DNA of 64,000 nucleotides from HNR sp040400085 (lineage in GTDB: Bacteria; Actinomycetota; Actinomycetes; Actinomycetales; Microbacteriaceae). Location of the stretch: positions 6,578 through 70,577 of the forward strand of contig JBBAQX010000022.1 of assembly GCA_040400085.1 (NCBI GenBank). The letters run 5' to 3'. The notes below the pieces were generated by a model that saw only the letters and a program-made list of their open reading frames with translations, was not told where the DNA came from and did not search any database. Shown piece after piece: positions 36,014 through 44,282 of this stretch (position 1 is the stretch's first letter; each line of letters begins with the position of its first letter). The translations under genes were made by a program, and so were the position numbers.

Positions 36014-37026
36014 GCTGTGATCCCCTCCGATACGAGCGGAGAAGGCACTACCGCTCCGGGGAGAAAAGATCTCGCAAATAGACAAGCACCGACAGCAACG
36101 GCGATATCGCCTAGCTCTGCCCGAACGATCGGCGTATTCTCGAGAAGCGGGATTGCCGTGTGACGCGCCGAACGGATCACATCGTCAATGAAAAATGTTC
36201 CGACATTCAACACCCCGCCGTTGAGGATAACGATCCCGGGCGCGCAGCTGTTTATCAGCGAGCCGATGGCCACCCCAAGCGCATTGGCACCGTTCAGAAG
36301 GACCGTGCGCGCGTGCTCTGAGGACGCTCCTTCTCCAGCCGCAGCCGCGGCAACGTCCCGAAGACTCTCGGCCGCAAAACCTGCTTGAGTATAGGCATCC
36401 GTCATTGCGGGACCGGAACTGATAGCTTCCACGTGTCCCTCCCGCCCGCACGGGCAGGGCATACCCTCTGCCCCGGGAACCGCGATATGGCCCACATGGC
36501 CGGCTGCTCCGAACGCACCGAGGACAACACGGCCGCGCGACACGATCGCGCCGCCGATCCCGGTACCAGCGGCGATAACGACGCAGTCACGCTGCAGGCG
36601 TCCCGCCCCTGTCTCAGCCTCCGCGACGGCAAGCGCCTGGACGTCGTTCAGCGCGTGAACGGCGACACCGAGGATGCCCTCGAGGCGCTCTGCCAGCCGA
36701 GTACCTCCCCATCCAGCTAGCGCGTCCGTCGCCGAGACGACGGAACCTGTCCGAGGGTCGATGATACCCGCGCTACCGATACCAACCACAGCTATGCCTC
36801 GCCCGCTGAGCGTTCCGAGATATTCGGCAGGTGGTTCCTGAGCGTCCCAGGATGCTGTCGCTGAAAGTGATAGCGCTACCGCAGCAACAGCATCAATTAT
36901 GGCGTCAGGACCCTCCGAAGAAGGGGTTGGGACCTCAACCCGAGCAATTACTTCCGTGCCCAGAAGACCAACACCCAAAATCTTGGTTCCGCCTATATCG
37001 ATTCCGAGTGAATACCGTTTCGTCAT
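36010..37026 (-). CDS. ROK-family sugar kinase
   Basis: About 338 residues. SLGIDIGGTKILGVGL is the ATP-binding start, NDVQALAVAEA has the catalytic aspartate, and GTGIGGAIVSRG and GHVGHIAVPGAEG follow. The ROK zinc motif reads CPCGREGHVE, with histidine where the third cysteine normally is. In this operon, upstream of a NanE domain, phosphorylation of N-acetylmannosamine is the simplest role; glucokinase is the alternative. ATG 37026 overlaps the GntR stop by four bases. Confidence 0.87.
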   Translation of the reverse strand: MTKRYSLGIDIGGTKILGVGLLGTEVIARVEVPTPSSEGPDAIIDAVAAVALSLSATASWDAQEPPAEYLGTLSGRGIAVVGIGSAGIIDPRTGSVVSATDALAGWGGTRLAERLEGILGVAVHALNDVQALAVAEAETGAGRLQRDCVVIAAGTGIGGAIVSRGRVVLGAFGAAGHVGHIAVPGAEGMPCPCGREGHVEAISSGPAMTDAYTQAGFAAESLRDVAAAAAGEGASSEHARTVLLNGANALGVAIGSLINSCAPGIVILNGGVLNVGTFFIDDVIRSARHTAIPLLENTPIVRAELGDIAVAVGACLFARSFLPGAVVPSPLVSEGITA

Positions 37027-37742
37027 ACTCCGTTTTTTCGCTTTACTGTGATGTTGTATTGATACCGGTCCCAACGGTACGTACCGGTTGAGACCTCCAC
37101 CCGCCTACCACGGATGTCATAAATCAAGCGATCAACCACAAGGGCCGCGCTGTGTGGCTCTACCTCAAGGTTCTCGGCGTCCGTCTTCGAGAGAATGGAT
37201 GCCGAGATTGTCTGTTCCGCATGCTCGGGAGCTGCGCCCGATTCCGACAGGAGCTCGTAGAGCGAACCTACTTCGAGCACGGAGGGGTCAGAGCCGAGTA
37301 GCCAGCAGGGAAGCCAGCTGCGCTCAATACAGATCGGCAGCCCGTCGGCCGTGCGAACCCGCTCGAGAAACATCACGGGGTCGCCGGGGGAAAGCCCGAG
37401 ATCCCGAGCCGTTTCGGCGCTGGCCGTCTCGAGGCGCGCTGCAACTACTCTGCTGCCTGGCTTCATGTTCCGCTCTGCGATGTCTTCGCTGAAAGAGGTG
37501 AGGTGGATCGACTTTGTAATGGAATCGATGTCGGACACAAAGGTGCCTGCGCCCTGAATGCGATACACCTTGCCCTTATCAGCCAGCATCGTGAGGGCTG
37601 CACGAACCGTCATCCGGCTCACCTCATACCGTGCCATCAGATCGCGTTCGCTCGGCAGGACACTGTGCGGGCGGGCGCCAGCTATTAGGTCGTCTTCGAG
37701 CGACGTGGCGAGCTGCTGATACTTTGTCGATTTTTGCGACAT
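37023..37742 (-). CDS. GntR/HutC-family repressor with UTRA domain
   Basis: 239-residue regulator of the operon it sits in. The N-terminal winged helix has LPSERDLMARYEVSRMTVRAALTMLADKGKVYRIQGAGTFV. The UTRA effector domain follows (about 95-235), of the type that binds sugar phosphates or amino sugars. The gene starts directly after the permease stop (TAAATG). A perfect palindrome CGGTACGTACCG lies inside its own 3' end, and a related one follows the promoter of the operon; both are likely binding sites. Confidence 0.88.
   Translation of the reverse strand: MSQKSTKYQQLATSLEDDLIAGARPHSVLPSERDLMARYEVSRMTVRAALTMLADKGKVYRIQGAGTFVSDIDSITKSIHLTSFSEDIAERNMKPGSRVVAARLETASAETARDLGLSPGDPVMFLERVRTADGLPICIERSWLPCWLLGSDPSVLEVGSLYELLSESGAAPEHAEQTISASILSKTDAENLEVEPHSAALVVDRLIYDIRGRRVEVSTGTYRWDRYQYNITVKRKNGV
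37075..37086. promoter_or_regulatory. Intragenic copy of the GntR operator palindrome
   Basis: CGGTACGTACCG is a perfect 12-bp palindrome in the GntR coding region, about 50 bases before the ROK start. Its ten central bases equal those of the palindrome after the operon promoter at 41009-41020. It encodes part of GTYRWDRY, so it could also be kept by protein sequence. No clear promoter elements were fixed next to it. Confidence 0.4.
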
Positions 37743-38672
37743 TTAGCCCTTCACCGCCCCGTCCCCGGCACCCTTAAAGAAGTACTTTTGGAGCGCGAAG
37801 AAGGCAATGATCAGGGGGATCACGGCGATCATCGTTCCAGCGGCGACGGCTTTTTGATCCCCGGCGAAGGCACCGGTAAGGCGGGTGAGGCCAACGGTGA
37901 GCGTCATCACGCTCTCGTCCTGAGCGATGAGCTGCGGCCAGAGGAAGTCGTCCCACGAGAACATAAAGGCAAAGATCGCTACGACGGAAAGGGTACCCCG
38001 CACCGATGGAAGCGAGACATGCCAGAATCGTTGCCAGTCGCTTGCCCCGTCGAGCACGGCGGCCTCGTCGACTGCCGCAGGGAGCGAGAGGAATGCAGTC
38101 CGCATCAGCATAATTGATAGCCCTGTCACCGCAGACGGCAAGATAATCCCCGCGAAGGTATTAATCAGGTTGAGTTCGCGCATGAACATAAACGCCGACG
38201 CAAAGATGACCTCAAACGGGATAACAATCGTTGCGATAAACAGGATAAAGACGAGGTTGTTTCCCCGAAATTTCAGCCGAGCAAGCGCGAAGCCTGCCAT
38301 GGCCCCAAAAATAACGTTGCACGCGGTAGAAATGATGGCGACCACCAACGAGTTCCCCGCGAATTGTAATACGGGGAGACTCTCGAAGACCTTAACAAAG
38401 TTGTCGAGGGTTGGGTCGGTCGGAAAAAACTGCGGCGGGTTTGAGAATGTCTGATCGTTCTGTCCCTTGAGCGCAGTCATCAGGGTCCAGACGAAGGGAC
38501 CCAAAAGGGCAATCGCCATAACCACAAGCCCCGCGTACTGGGCAATGGACTTTCCGATCTTCTTCGGCTTAACTCTGCCCGAGGACTTCGATGGGCTTCG
38601 TATTTCCGAAGGGGATATGCTTACGCTCGATTCGGGTAGATCCCGTACTTCTTCGTTCAGCGTTTGGCTCAT
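37743..38672 (-). CDS. Carbohydrate ABC transporter permease (MalG-like)
   Basis: 309-residue inner membrane permease with six helices and a polar N-terminus of about 35 residues. The EAA loop is VDEAAVLDGASDWQRFWHVSLPSVRG, where the ATPase docks. Partner of the preceding permease gene, overlapped by four bases. No ATPase gene is in the operon, so it probably shares a MsiK-like ATPase encoded elsewhere, as is common in actinobacteria. Confidence 0.93.
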   Translation of the reverse strand: MSQTLNEEVRDLPESSVSISPSEIRSPSKSSGRVKPKKIGKSIAQYAGLVVMAIALLGPFVWTLMTALKGQNDQTFSNPPQFFPTDPTLDNFVKVFESLPVLQFAGNSLVVAIISTACNVIFGAMAGFALARLKFRGNNLVFILFIATIVIPFEVIFASAFMFMRELNLINTFAGIILPSAVTGLSIMLMRTAFLSLPAAVDEAAVLDGASDWQRFWHVSLPSVRGTLSVVAIFAFMFSWDDFLWPQLIAQDESVMTLTVGLTRLTGAFAGDQKAVAAGTMIAVIPLIIAFFALQKYFFKGAGDGAVKG

Positions 38673-39550
38673 GATGCTGTCTCCTGACGAGTCATCCGGA
38701 CGTATGCGATCGACAAACCGATAGTGAGTACAAAAAGCGACAGGCTGAGCGCGGATGCGTAACCAACCTGGCTGTCAAAGCTGCTCATATTCTGTCGGAT
38801 GAGGAAGACCATTGTGAGCCCCGAGTTTGCAGGGCCGGCCGTGGCACCGCCACCGAGAACGTAGACCTCGGCAAAAACTTTCATCGCGGCGATTGCGCTC
38901 AAGAGCGCGATTAACAACATTGTTGGACGAAGCGACGGGAGCACGACCGACCAGAAACGACGAAAGATCCCTGCCCCGTCCATCGAAGCGGCCTCGTGCA
39001 GCTCGGAGGGGACGTTGGCGAGTCCGGCAAGGTAGATCACCATATAGTAGCCAAGCCCCTTCCAGATGGTTACTGCCATACAACAAAAGAGAAAGAGGTT
39101 GCTATCAGATAGGAAGTTGATCGCTTGTGTCCCCGGACGCAGCAGTGAGAATAGCCAATTGATGATGCCGTCCTCACGCAGAAGCATCTGCCAGATGATT
39201 CCAACGGCGACCATGGACGCAACAACAGGGGTGTAATAGCTGGCACGGAAAAAACCGATGCCCGGAACTTTGGGTTTGGCAAGCATCGCAAGCAGAAGCG
39301 GTAACAGAACCATAAAGGGCACAACGACGACCATATACAGGGCGGTGTTGCCCAGCGCTAGCCAGAAATTATCGTCGCCGAGCATCCGAATGTAATTGTC
39401 GAAACCGATAAACCGGCCACCCCTGCTGGGCGTGTAGTTAGTGAAAGACTTGACAATGGTGTCGATAAAGGGGGCTATGTGAAAAGCTAGGGCGATCACA
39501 AGGGCTGGCAGCAAAAAGAGCCAGGGAGACAGAGCATTACGGGGCTTCAC
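38669..39550 (-). CDS. Carbohydrate ABC transporter permease (MalF-like)
   Basis: 293-residue permease with six helices. The EAA loop reads LHEAASMDGAGIFRRFWSVVLPSLRP. The N-terminus WLFLLPALVIALAFHIAPF is typical of the MalF/UgpA group. Lies 85 bases after the binding-protein gene, with a four-base overlap to the next permease. Confidence 0.93.
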   Translation of the reverse strand: MKPRNALSPWLFLLPALVIALAFHIAPFIDTIVKSFTNYTPSRGGRFIGFDNYIRMLGDDNFWLALGNTALYMVVVVPFMVLLPLLLAMLAKPKVPGIGFFRASYYTPVVASMVAVGIIWQMLLREDGIINWLFSLLRPGTQAINFLSDSNLFLFCCMAVTIWKGLGYYMVIYLAGLANVPSELHEAASMDGAGIFRRFWSVVLPSLRPTMLLIALLSAIAAMKVFAEVYVLGGGATAGPANSGLTMVFLIRQNMSSFDSQVGYASALSLSLFVLTIGLSIAYVRMTRQETAS

Positions 39551-39635
39551 AGAACCTCCAAATAGGATTTAGGTGTACCTGAGGGACATTGAGAGGGAGC
39601 AGCAGGCCGCTAGCCCCCTCTCAACGATCAAACTT

Positions 39636-40964
39636 CTAGTTTCCTTCTGCGGCCTGGGTAGTGACCTCGGTCGCACGCTTCACCGCGTCATCAAGCGCGT
39701 CCTGTGCGGTCATCTGGCCGAGGATGGCCTTCTGAACGTTCTCGATCACAATCTTTTTGACAGTGTCATCGAATTGCACCGGAACAAGGTTCTCGGCATC
39801 TTTGATTTGCGCGGCAGAAATCTTGCGGGCCTGCGAGGTAATCGTTCCATCGGAATCATCTTCAAAATACGGATCGGACAAAGATCCAATCGATGAGGGG
39901 ATGACCGGCGCGATTTTTGCGAGTTCAAGCTGGCTTTCATCGTTCGAGATGAAGAGAGCAAACGCGGTTGCGAGTTCCTTATTTTTACTATTGTTTGGAA
40001 TCAGCAGCCCCATGACAGACATGTTCGAGACGCCATCTTTTCCGGTGATCTGGGGAGCAACTGCCGTCTCCGAAAAAACCTGGGGAGCGTCGCTCTCGAT
40101 TGTCTTCAGGAAGTTTGGCCCGGAGGGGAAGAGCGCGATCGAATCGCTCATGTAGGCCTCGCGCTCTTTTGCATGCCCCTCTGTGAGGGCATCCTTGGAG
40201 AATACACCGCTGTCGTACATCGTCTTCAGGCGTTCGACATGGGCAACGGCTTCGGGCGTGTTGAATTCCCACTTCTTGAAGTCATCAGAGATAAGCGGAA
40301 CTCCCATCTTGGCCAGGTCGACAATAAATCGATTCTCCAGCGCGGGGTGAAGCCCATAGAATTGTCCGTTCCCGGCTGCGGCAACCTTTTCAGCTGCAGA
40401 ATAGAGTTCTTCCTGGGTGGCCGGAGCCTTTTCGGGGTCTAGGCCCGACTTGCTGAAGAGGTCCTTGTTATACATAGTGATCTCAGAGGTGAGGTACCAG
40501 GGAATCCCAAAGCTTCCCTCTTTCGCAGGAACGGTGAATGCGTTCCACGCACCTTCGACGTAATTCTTTTTTGCGTCGGGGGCTGCCGCGTCTAGATCGA
40601 GGAAGTAACCTTCTCGCTCAAGTGGTTGGGCAAAATTTGGATTGAGGTTGACGATATCGGCCATAGTATTTGATTGGGCAGCAGTCGACACTTTTTCCTG
40701 GGCACCGTCGAACGAGATGTCTTCCCATTTGATCTTTGTCCCGGGGTTTGCCTTCTCAAAGGTGGCTATTCGTTCGTTGATGTAGTCATCAAATGTTGGC
40801 TTCAGAGCCAAAGTCTGAAAGGTGATTTCACCTGACAAATTATCGGTTTTCAGGGCGACCTTTTCATCGGTTCCGGTATCGACTCCGTTAAGACCACATG
40901 CTGATAACGAAAATACCGTCGCGGAAACAATTGCAATTTTTAGCAGGCTTCTCTTGCCACTCAT
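39636..40964 (-). CDS. Extracellular sugar-binding lipoprotein
   Basis: 442-residue solute-binding protein of the family-1 type. The signal peptide ends in the lipobox VFSLSACG, so it is anchored to the outer leaflet of the membrane. ANPGTKIKWEDISFDGAQEKV and GIPWYLTSEITMYNKDLFSKSG are typical of family 1. Start ATG 40964 has AGAGG upstream; an earlier in-frame start at 41078 would add 38 residues ahead of the signal peptide and would cover the promoter. First gene of the operon. Substrate presumably an oligosaccharide; unknown. Confidence 0.93.
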   Translation of the reverse strand: MSGKRSLLKIAIVSATVFSLSACGLNGVDTGTDEKVALKTDNLSGEITFQTLALKPTFDDYINERIATFEKANPGTKIKWEDISFDGAQEKVSTAAQSNTMADIVNLNPNFAQPLEREGYFLDLDAAAPDAKKNYVEGAWNAFTVPAKEGSFGIPWYLTSEITMYNKDLFSKSGLDPEKAPATQEELYSAAEKVAAAGNGQFYGLHPALENRFIVDLAKMGVPLISDDFKKWEFNTPEAVAHVERLKTMYDSGVFSKDALTEGHAKEREAYMSDSIALFPSGPNFLKTIESDAPQVFSETAVAPQITGKDGVSNMSVMGLLIPNNSKNKELATAFALFISNDESQLELAKIAPVIPSSIGSLSDPYFEDDSDGTITSQARKISAAQIKDAENLVPVQFDDTVKKIVIENVQKAILGQMTAQDALDDAVKRATEVTTQAAEGN

Positions 40965-41008
40965 TAGCTTTCCTCTCATCCGGATACGCGCGCCTTCGTT
41001 GGCGAAAT

Positions 41009-41060
41009 TGGTACGTACCAGTGCTTTGGAAATATTCTCGCACACTTTACAGTCAGTCAA
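41009..41060 (-). promoter_or_regulatory. Promoter and GntR operator of the catabolic operon
   Basis: On the minus strand, TTGACT (41060-41055) and GAATAT (41037-41032) are 17 bases apart. Eleven bases further on is TGGTACGTACCA (41020-41009), a perfect 12-bp palindrome that would cover or follow the transcription start. A repressor bound there would block initiation or clearance. The GntR protein of the operon is the obvious candidate. Confidence 0.7.
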
Positions 41061-41233
41061 GTGAAATTTAGTCAACATAGTCGATTGAGGAACGTGGCGA
41101 CATCATCACAATCCTCGCTAAACCGCATCCCCGATACCCCGAAAGACCCTGTTATTTTGTAAAAATATCTGATACGATCTTGTACACGATTTGAAAACAC
41201 AGGTGTTTTAGCGCGAAATCGGAGGCAGCTTCC

Positions 41234-42202
41234 ATGTCAACCCAATCGAACCACACACCCGGGCGCGTCCAGACAAATGTCGCCCAAAATCTCAACGAGT
41301 TTCGAAACGCGGTCCAAGAAGCCTTCGTCCCGCTTCGCATAAACTCCAATAGGCCGCATTCTTTTCGGGCAAAAATACGAACATGCGAGATAGGCGACAT
41401 CCATTTCTCGGAGCTGACGGCGACGCGTCACAGCGCGGAACGGACACCCGACCTCATCTCGAACGTGGACACCCCCAATTACAGACTCAGTCTGCAACTT
41501 TCGGGAACGGGGGTTCTCCTACAAGACAATCGGAGAGCAATCCTTCGCCCCGGAGACCTGGCGATATACGACACTAACCGCCCATATTTGCTGACCTTCG
41601 AGAACGATTTCCGGGTAATGGTTGTCAAGTTTCCACACTTTTTACTCGGGATACCCTCCGACCTGGTCGGACAGATCACCGCCGTAACAATGCACGGAAC
41701 AAGCGGAATTGGTTCGCTCATCTCGCCATTCCTTTCTCAGCTTGCCAACAATTTCGACAAGCTCGGTGGCACCGCGGGAATCCGCTTGGCGCACAGTGCA
41801 GTTGATCTCATCACAACGATGATCAGCATTGAACTCGAGGATCTTGCTCGCATCACAGGACCACGGACGGCGCTCTTCCGACAAATACTCGAATATATTG
41901 AGGACAATCTGACCTCGCCAGACCTCGGACCATCTCAACTCGCAACATCCCACTTCATCTCGACAAGGCACCTGCACGGGCTGTTTCGGGAGCAGGGCAC
42001 AACGGTTTCCACCTGGATTAGGACGAGGCGACTCGAGAAATGCCTCAAGGAACTCCGCGACCCGATATGCTCGCATCACTCGATAGCGACAATCGCCACC
42101 CGCTGGGGATTCGTGGATGCGGCACATTTCAGCCGGGTATTTAAGGCGGCCTTTAACGCATCCCCCAGTGATATTCGAGCCCAAGCGATCGGCACAGTCT
42201 AA
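41234..42202 (+). CDS. AraC-family transcriptional regulator
   Basis: 322-residue regulator. The N-terminal AraC_binding_2-type cupin (about 30-190) includes LQLSGTGVLLQDNRRAILRPGDLAIYDTNRPY. The C-terminal double helix-turn-helix has LATSHFISTRHLHGLFREQG and IATIATRWGFVDAAHFSRVFKAAFNASPSDIR. GGAGG is eight bases before the ATG. Divergent from the catabolic operon, 155 bases from its promoter, so it could regulate that operon too; this is a guess from position. Confidence 0.89.
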   Translation: MSTQSNHTPGRVQTNVAQNLNEFRNAVQEAFVPLRINSNRPHSFRAKIRTCEIGDIHFSELTATRHSAERTPDLISNVDTPNYRLSLQLSGTGVLLQDNRRAILRPGDLAIYDTNRPYLLTFENDFRVMVVKFPHFLLGIPSDLVGQITAVTMHGTSGIGSLISPFLSQLANNFDKLGGTAGIRLAHSAVDLITTMISIELEDLARITGPRTALFRQILEYIEDNLTSPDLGPSQLATSHFISTRHLHGLFREQGTTVSTWIRTRRLEKCLKELRDPICSHHSIATIATRWGFVDAAHFSRVFKAAFNASPSDIRAQAIGTV

Positions 42203-42419
42203 ATATTGGGCCAAATAGTGTATGCTTGGCCGAAAGCGGGGCTTACCCCGCACCTCAGAGCAGCGCCACCGGGGGGAGGCTAAGCGTTTGCTAGCCACAA
42301 ATAGTTCGAAGAAATCTTCAACACCACATATATCTCGGCCTGTCAGGCATTCAAGGGATAATTCCCTCAGCTCCTGCCGACATTGACGCCAGATAGTACA
42401 CCGGGAAAGAATTCGTCAC
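42203..42419 (+). other. Intergenic region with a GC-rich hairpin
   Basis: 217 bases between the AraC and GntR/FCD genes. GCGGGG-CTTA-CCCCGC at about 42236-42251 forms a tight hairpin without a U-run, followed by a GC-rich stretch ending GGGGGGAGGC. It could end the AraC transcript or be part of a 5' leader. I do not recognise a known riboswitch or RNA gene here. Confidence 0.3.
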
Positions 42420-43076
42420 GTGCCATCACAAGAAACACTCAGTAAAGCTAAACTTGCATACAAACTCATCAGCGAGAAGATCGCTGCGGGCTCCTTCGCC
42501 CCGGGTCACCGCCTCGTGCTCGACCAATTAGCAAAAGACCTGAACATGAGCACGGTGCCCATCCGTGAGGCGCTTCGCCTGCTCGAAGCCGAGGGAACCG
42601 TCGAATATCAACGCAACGTAGGAGCGACAGTCGCGATCATTGACTCAAGCGAGTTCTTCACATCGATCCAGACACTAAGCGTTCTTGAGGGAGCGGCAAC
42701 CGCCCTTGCCCTCGGCAACATCACCCCGGATGACATTGCCGCGGCACGACAGCTCAATGCACGGATGCGCGCGTGCCTTGTCGATTTCACCCCCACACTC
42801 TTCATCCAGCTCAACCAAGAATTCCACTCGTTACTCATAGAGCGATGCCCCAACAATCACCTTCTTGACCTTGCTCGCAAGGAGTGGGTACGTGTGGCGC
42901 GAATGAGCGAGTCCACCCTTGCCTTCGTGCCGGGAAGGGCGGCGAAATCCGTTGAAGAACACGAGCACATCGTTGATCTCATCGAGCAAAAGGCAAGCCC
43001 CCAGATCGTGGAGAAGGCATCACGGGCGCACTGGGATACGACACTCGACGCCTTCGTCGTGCATGCTGGGCTCTAG
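42420..43076 (+). CDS. GntR/FCD-family transcriptional regulator
   Basis: 218 residues. Winged helix with VLDQLAKDLNMSTVPIREALRLLEAEGTVEYQRNVGATV, then an all-helical FCD effector domain with LNQEFHSLLIERCPNNHLLDLARKEW containing the metal-binding histidine position. FCD regulators bind carboxylic acids or sugar acids. GTG start; the Shine-Dalgarno is weak. No clear target, since the next gene is convergent. Confidence 0.88.
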   Translation: MPSQETLSKAKLAYKLISEKIAAGSFAPGHRLVLDQLAKDLNMSTVPIREALRLLEAEGTVEYQRNVGATVAIIDSSEFFTSIQTLSVLEGAATALALGNITPDDIAAARQLNARMRACLVDFTPTLFIQLNQEFHSLLIERCPNNHLLDLARKEWVRVARMSESTLAFVPGRAAKSVEEHEHIVDLIEQKASPQIVEKASRAHWDTTLDAFVVHAGL

Positions 43077-43089
43077 CTCACTGCTCAAC

Positions 43090-43518
43090 TCACGCTTCGA
43101 GATTTGCCTCGAGAGTAATAGGGATCCCGGCGAGGGCGCTCGATACGGGGCATCCAATCTTGGCCTCATCCGCGATACGAGCAAAGTCCTCCGCATTGAT
43201 CCCCGGAACGGATGCGGTGACGCTGAGAGCGCTTCCCGTGATTCCCGTACCTGGGACAAAGGACACCTTAGCGGTGGTCTTGATAGAGGCTGGTGGGGTG
43301 CCGTTCTCGGCGAGCGCATTAGAAAACGCCATTGAGAAGCATGACGAGTGCGCAGCGCCAATCAATTCTTCCGGAGTCGTCACCGACGCCGAGCCCTCTG
43401 AGCGTGCCTTCCAGCTGACATCAAGCTGCGCCGCGTTAGACGAGTCAAGATGCACACTGCCCGATCCTTCAAAGAGCGTTCCGGTCCACTGAGTTGTTGC
43501 CGAGCTTGTGATTGCCAT
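43090..43518 (-). CDS. OsmC/Ohr-family hydroperoxide reductase
   Basis: 142-residue thiol peroxidase of the OsmC branch, which reduces organic hydroperoxides. The two redox cysteines lie in AHSSCFSMAF and AKIGCPVSSAL. Length is normal. AAAGG precedes the ATG. Transcribed alone, convergent with the FCD regulator. Confidence 0.91.
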   Translation of the reverse strand: MAITSSATTQWTGTLFEGSGSVHLDSSNAAQLDVSWKARSEGSASVTTPEELIGAAHSSCFSMAFSNALAENGTPPASIKTTAKVSFVPGTGITGSALSVTASVPGINAEDFARIADEAKIGCPVSSALAGIPITLEANLEA

Positions 43519-43646
43519 GTTCTGCTACCTTTCACGGGCACCGCACTATGCGATCTGGCCCGCTAATCATTATCGCGTTGATTCTTGCGCCACGCTAGCC
43601 CCACTCTAGTTCGGGAGGAATATCTTCTCGCACGCCAATCTGCCGG

Positions 43647-44234
43647 CTATAGCCCGGACTGCTGCACGCCTGCCCCAAGCCCGACCATTGTCTTGAGAGC
43701 CTCAACGGTGGTTTCCGGCGCGACACCGGCTACCAGATCGCTCAGGACGCGCACTCCGAGACCGTGCAGACGAGCATCCCTCACCGAGGCCAAAACGCAA
43801 TAATCCGTTGCGATTCCGACAACATCAAGATCGGTCACCCCTGTCTCAGCCAGAATCGATTCCAGGGATCTTCCGTCATTAGTGTGCCCGTCGAACGCCG
43901 AATAGGCTGGTTTCCCCTGTCCCTTATAAATATGGACATCGACCTGCACGGCAGGCACAGAAGGATGATAGGCGGCACCGTATGTACCACCAACACAGTG
44001 CACGGGCCAGGTACCAGCAAAGTCTGGTTTGCCGCCCGGCGCGGCGAAATGACCTCCATTGTCATTATCAGCGTCGTGCCAATCGCGCGAGGCAACCACG
44101 AGTGCGTATTCGTCTACGCTTCGCCTGAGCAAGCGCGAGATCCCCGAGGCCACGGCGTTCCCGCCCGCGACTGCGAGGGCGCCCCCTTCCGTGAAATCAT
44201 TTTGAACATCCACAATAAGCAGGGCACGAGACAT
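43647..44234 (-). CDS. pncA: Nicotinamidase
   Basis: Hydrolyses nicotinamide to nicotinate in NAD salvage. 195 residues of the isochorismatase-like fold. Catalytic aspartate in LLIVDVQNDF, metal-binding SRDWHD and HFA, lysine in HIYKGQGKP and nucleophile cysteine in GIATDYCVLASVRDA are all present. Also responsible for pyrazinamide activation in relatives. Lies 48 bases after the oxidoreductase gene on the same strand. Confidence 0.93.
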   Translation of the reverse strand: MSRALLIVDVQNDFTEGGALAVAGGNAVASGISRLLRRSVDEYALVVASRDWHDADNDNGGHFAAPGGKPDFAGTWPVHCVGGTYGAAYHPSVPAVQVDVHIYKGQGKPAYSAFDGHTNDGRSLESILAETGVTDLDVVGIATDYCVLASVRDARLHGLGVRVLSDLVAGVAPETTVEALKTMVGLGAGVQQSGL

Positions 44235-44282
44235 GAGGCCTCCAAAGTCGTCGGTATGGCTAGCTCCTTCAAGTCTAAAACT

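Noticed and set aside
42236..42300. tRNA gene
   Set aside because: The hairpin does not extend to a cloverleaf, and no T-arm, anticodon arm or acceptor pairing could be drawn.
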